Assembly: GCA_910579425.1 (NCBI GenBank)
Contig: CAJTVL010000096.1
Coordinates: 1-14,519 of the forward strand
Length of the DNA stretch: 14,519 nucleotides
Source of the DNA: an uncultured Lachnospiraceae bacterium
GTDB lineage: Bacteria; Bacillota; Clostridia; Lachnospirales; Lachnospiraceae
Direction of reading: 5' to 3'
This document shows positions 13,228 through 14,519 of the stretch, piece after piece (position 1 is the stretch's first letter; every line of letters begins with the position of its first letter). The position numbers and the translations under genes were made by a program. A model generated the notes under the pieces. That model searched no databases. It saw only the letters and a program-made list of their open reading frames with translations, and was not told the origin of the DNA.

Positions 13228-13571
13228 CCAACCCTGTCCCGCCTGCTGCATTGCTGTCGCTGGCGGCGGTTATGGGGTGTATTTTTACTCATGGTAGTAG
13301 AGGGCTTGCGGAGCGGATATTTTATTAGCGGGACATGGATACATATATTGATATCCAGTGTTTTCAATGGTATAGTATTATCATTATGCGCTCTGGACGA
13401 CTTTGTATGGAGATGTTGTGAACGCGGCCCGGTTGGGCGGTTGCGATGAGCATAGTGGGCAGTATAGTTTTTGGTCTGCCTATGGCTTTGTTAATGAAAA
13501 AGAAAAATCTGCAAATGGCAATAGGTATGCATTGGTTTATAGATTTTGTCAGGTTTACTTCTGGTTTTTAA
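13228..13571 (+). pseudogene. Degraded CPBP-like intramembrane protease gene
   Basis: No intact gene fills the 450 nt after the glycosyltransferase, but protein-like fragments appear in different frames. The clearest is at 13449-13571: SIVGSIVFGLPMALLMKKK followed by NLQMAIGMHWFIDFVRFTSGF and a stop. This resembles the last membrane helices and HxxxD motif of CPBP (CAAX protease) family proteins. Just before it, the other frame gives LWTTLYGDVVNAARLGG (13391-13441), and the two join if a few bases are restored near 13440. Further upstream there are hydrophobic stretches interrupted by stops, which may be the earlier helices. The fragments are directly visible; the family name rests on the C-terminal motif only. 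Nothing supportable was found in 13140-13227. Confidence 0.5.
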
Positions 13572-13591
13572 GCAGACACGAATAGGGGGGG

Positions 13592-13927
13592 CTATGAAAA
13601 CCTGTTATTTTCACCCCAGATGCATAACTGGTCTAATACCTCCATAAGGGATCTCCCTCGTTCGCTTAAGCTGTATTCTACTTTTGGCGGTATCTGGGGA
13701 TATTCCTTTCGGATGATAAGCCGGTCTGTTTCCAGTTCCTTCAGATTGCTGCTGAGCGTTTTATCCGACACGTTTTTCAGATAGCGTTTTAGTTCATTGA
13801 ATCGGACAACCTGAAATTCCATCAGGCAGTACAGGATAACCATCTTATGTTTGCCCGATATCAGCGACAATGTATAGCTGAATCCAGTATCCTCGAAATT
13901 GGCCTTATCAATATAATTTCTTATCAT
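13592..13927 (-). CDS. HxlR-family winged-helix regulator
   Basis: The 111-residue protein has the standard HxlR layout: FSYTLSLISGKHKMVILYCL (the family's GGKW-type segment), RFNELKRYLKNVSDKTLSSNLKELE as the DNA-reading helices, a wing PPKVEYSLSERG and a dimer helix ending in CIWGENN. Length matches the family. The cysteine that YodB-type members carry near residue 6 is missing; Cys34 and Cys102 are the only cysteines, so sensing, if by thiol, would differ. AAGGAA lies just ahead of the ATG. It is divergent from a flavin reductase gene that is now truncated, with the inverted repeat between them. The same repeat remains ahead of the intact reductase at 2695, so this protein may now act on a promoter about 11 kb away. 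That remote control is inferred. Confidence 0.9.
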   Translation of the reverse strand: MIRNYIDKANFEDTGFSYTLSLISGKHKMVILYCLMEFQVVRFNELKRYLKNVSDKTLSSNLKELETDRLIIRKEYPQIPPKVEYSLSERGRSLMEVLDQLCIWGENNRFS

Positions 13928-13950
13928 TTCCTTACTTTCCTTTGGGATAG

Positions 13951-13968
13951 TACCTTACATATAAGATA
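13951..13968. promoter_or_regulatory. HxlR-type operator, second copy
   Basis: TACCTTA-CATA-TAAGATA repeats the operator at 2592-2609 with one base changed in the left arm, about 24 nt from the HxlR start codon. The following TTGTAT is kept, but the distance to a -10-like TAGAAT (13993-13998) is only 14 nt, so the reductase-side promoter may be weakened. The site could still serve autoregulation of the HxlR gene. Confidence 0.5.
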
Positions 13969-14037
13969 GTACTTGTATTTTTTGCTACCAGTTAGAATTA
14001 TAAATTAGGGCGCAGGCTCTGCCAATCCTAATTTCCG

Positions 14038-14472
14038 ATGCCGGTTTTAATGGTGGCAACCTACAATGAAGACGGCAGCGTGAACGTTATGAACGCCGCA
14101 TGGGGAACCATGCAGGAGAGAGGAAATGTGGCCCTCAATTTAATAGAATCGCACAAGACCGTAAAAAATATCAAGGCGAGGGGCGCCTTTACAGTGAGCA
14201 TTGCGGATGCCGCCCATGTTGTGGAGGCGGATTATTTTGGCGTTGAATCCGGCAACAGGGTTGTCGATAAATTTGAAAACAGTGGTCTGACTGCCAGTAG
14301 ATCGGATATTGTGGATGCACCGGTTATCAATGAATTTCCTCTTTGCTTAGAGTGCGAGTTTATCGAGTATCAGGACAATGAATATGGATGTGGAGTGATC
14401 GGTAAAGTGGTAAATGTCACGGCAGACGAAAGAGTTATGGTTGGTGACAGGATAGACATGTCACTGGTATAG
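14038..14472 (+). pseudogene. Truncated second copy of the flavin reductase-like gene
   Basis: The frame encodes 144 residues, about 95% identical to residues 14-157 of the intact protein at 2695-3261 (seven differences seen: A/T, T/I, G/A, A/V, K/E, S/R, V/I). Comparison of the upstream DNA shows a net loss of 54 nt that removed the ribosome binding site, the start codon and the first 13 codons. The ATG at 14038 corresponds to an internal Met and has no ribosome binding site. The 3' end is lost as well: after MSLV the match stops at about 14468 and a stop follows, removing the last 31 residues including the final strand. It is very unlikely to make a working enzyme. The reading frame is otherwise uninterrupted, so the damage looks recent. 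The last 47 nt of the window hold nothing recognisable. Confidence 0.85.
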
Positions 14473-14519
14473 TAAACGACATTAATTTTTGTGCTTAAAA
14501 GAACAAAGTGACGAAAATT

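Noticed and set aside
13584..13590. Run of seven G before the end of the HxlR gene as a phase switch
   Set aside because: It lies outside the coding region, past the stop codon, and not in any promoter that I can identify.
3166..14519. Transposon or prophage borders for the repeated flavin-reductase blocks
   Set aside because: No transposase, integrase, terminal inverted repeats or target-site duplication was seen; the repeats are ordinary gene sequence.

Overview
The window looks like chromosomal DNA of an anaerobic Firmicute, most likely a gut Lachnospiraceae/Clostridia relative. This is inferred, not proven. The grounds are moderate GC, strong AGGAGG-type ribosome binding sites, TTGACA/TATAAT promoters, an OmpR-type two-component system next to a PepSY protein, a LplB/YtcP-type sugar ABC importer without its own ATPase, and intracellular accessory hydrolases under a LacI-type regulator.

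Layout. (1) 1-2430, minus strand: response regulator, then sensor kinase (4-nt overlap), then a membrane-anchored PepSY protein cut by the left edge. A good promoter lies in front of the regulator, and a second one with three 11-nt direct repeats lies in front of the PepSY gene. (2) 2560-3261: an intact flavin-reductase-like gene behind an HxlR-type inverted repeat; the divergent regulator expected there has been lost. (3) 3378-7639: a LacI-family regulator, a perfect terminator, then a carboxylesterase and a GH43 glycosidase that overlap by 20 nt and end at a terminator. (4) 7700-11472: a solute-binding lipoprotein and two permeases. The 14-nt palindrome GTTTAACGTTAAAC occurs just downstream of the promoters of both the esterase/GH43 operon and the transporter operon, so the LacI protein probably controls both as one regulon. 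The natural reading is uptake of acylated, arabinose- or xylose-containing oligosaccharides followed by de-esterification and cleavage in the cytoplasm. (5) 11529-13139: a small broken ORF, then a family 2 glycosyltransferase whose C-terminal third looks like a MarR-type winged helix. (6) 13140-14519: remnants of a CPBP-like membrane protease, an intact HxlR-family regulator, and a second, truncated copy of the flavin reductase that keeps the operator region.

The most unusual items are the glycosyltransferase/winged-helix fusion, a run of nine G inside the -35/-10 spacer of the transporter promoter (a possible slippage switch), and two directly repeated flavin-reductase loci about 11.4 kb apart that bracket the sugar cassette. 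In that pair, one copy keeps the enzyme and the other keeps the regulator. No tRNA, rRNA, CRISPR array, insertion sequence or phage gene was seen. All assignments come from reading motifs by eye; no database search was possible.
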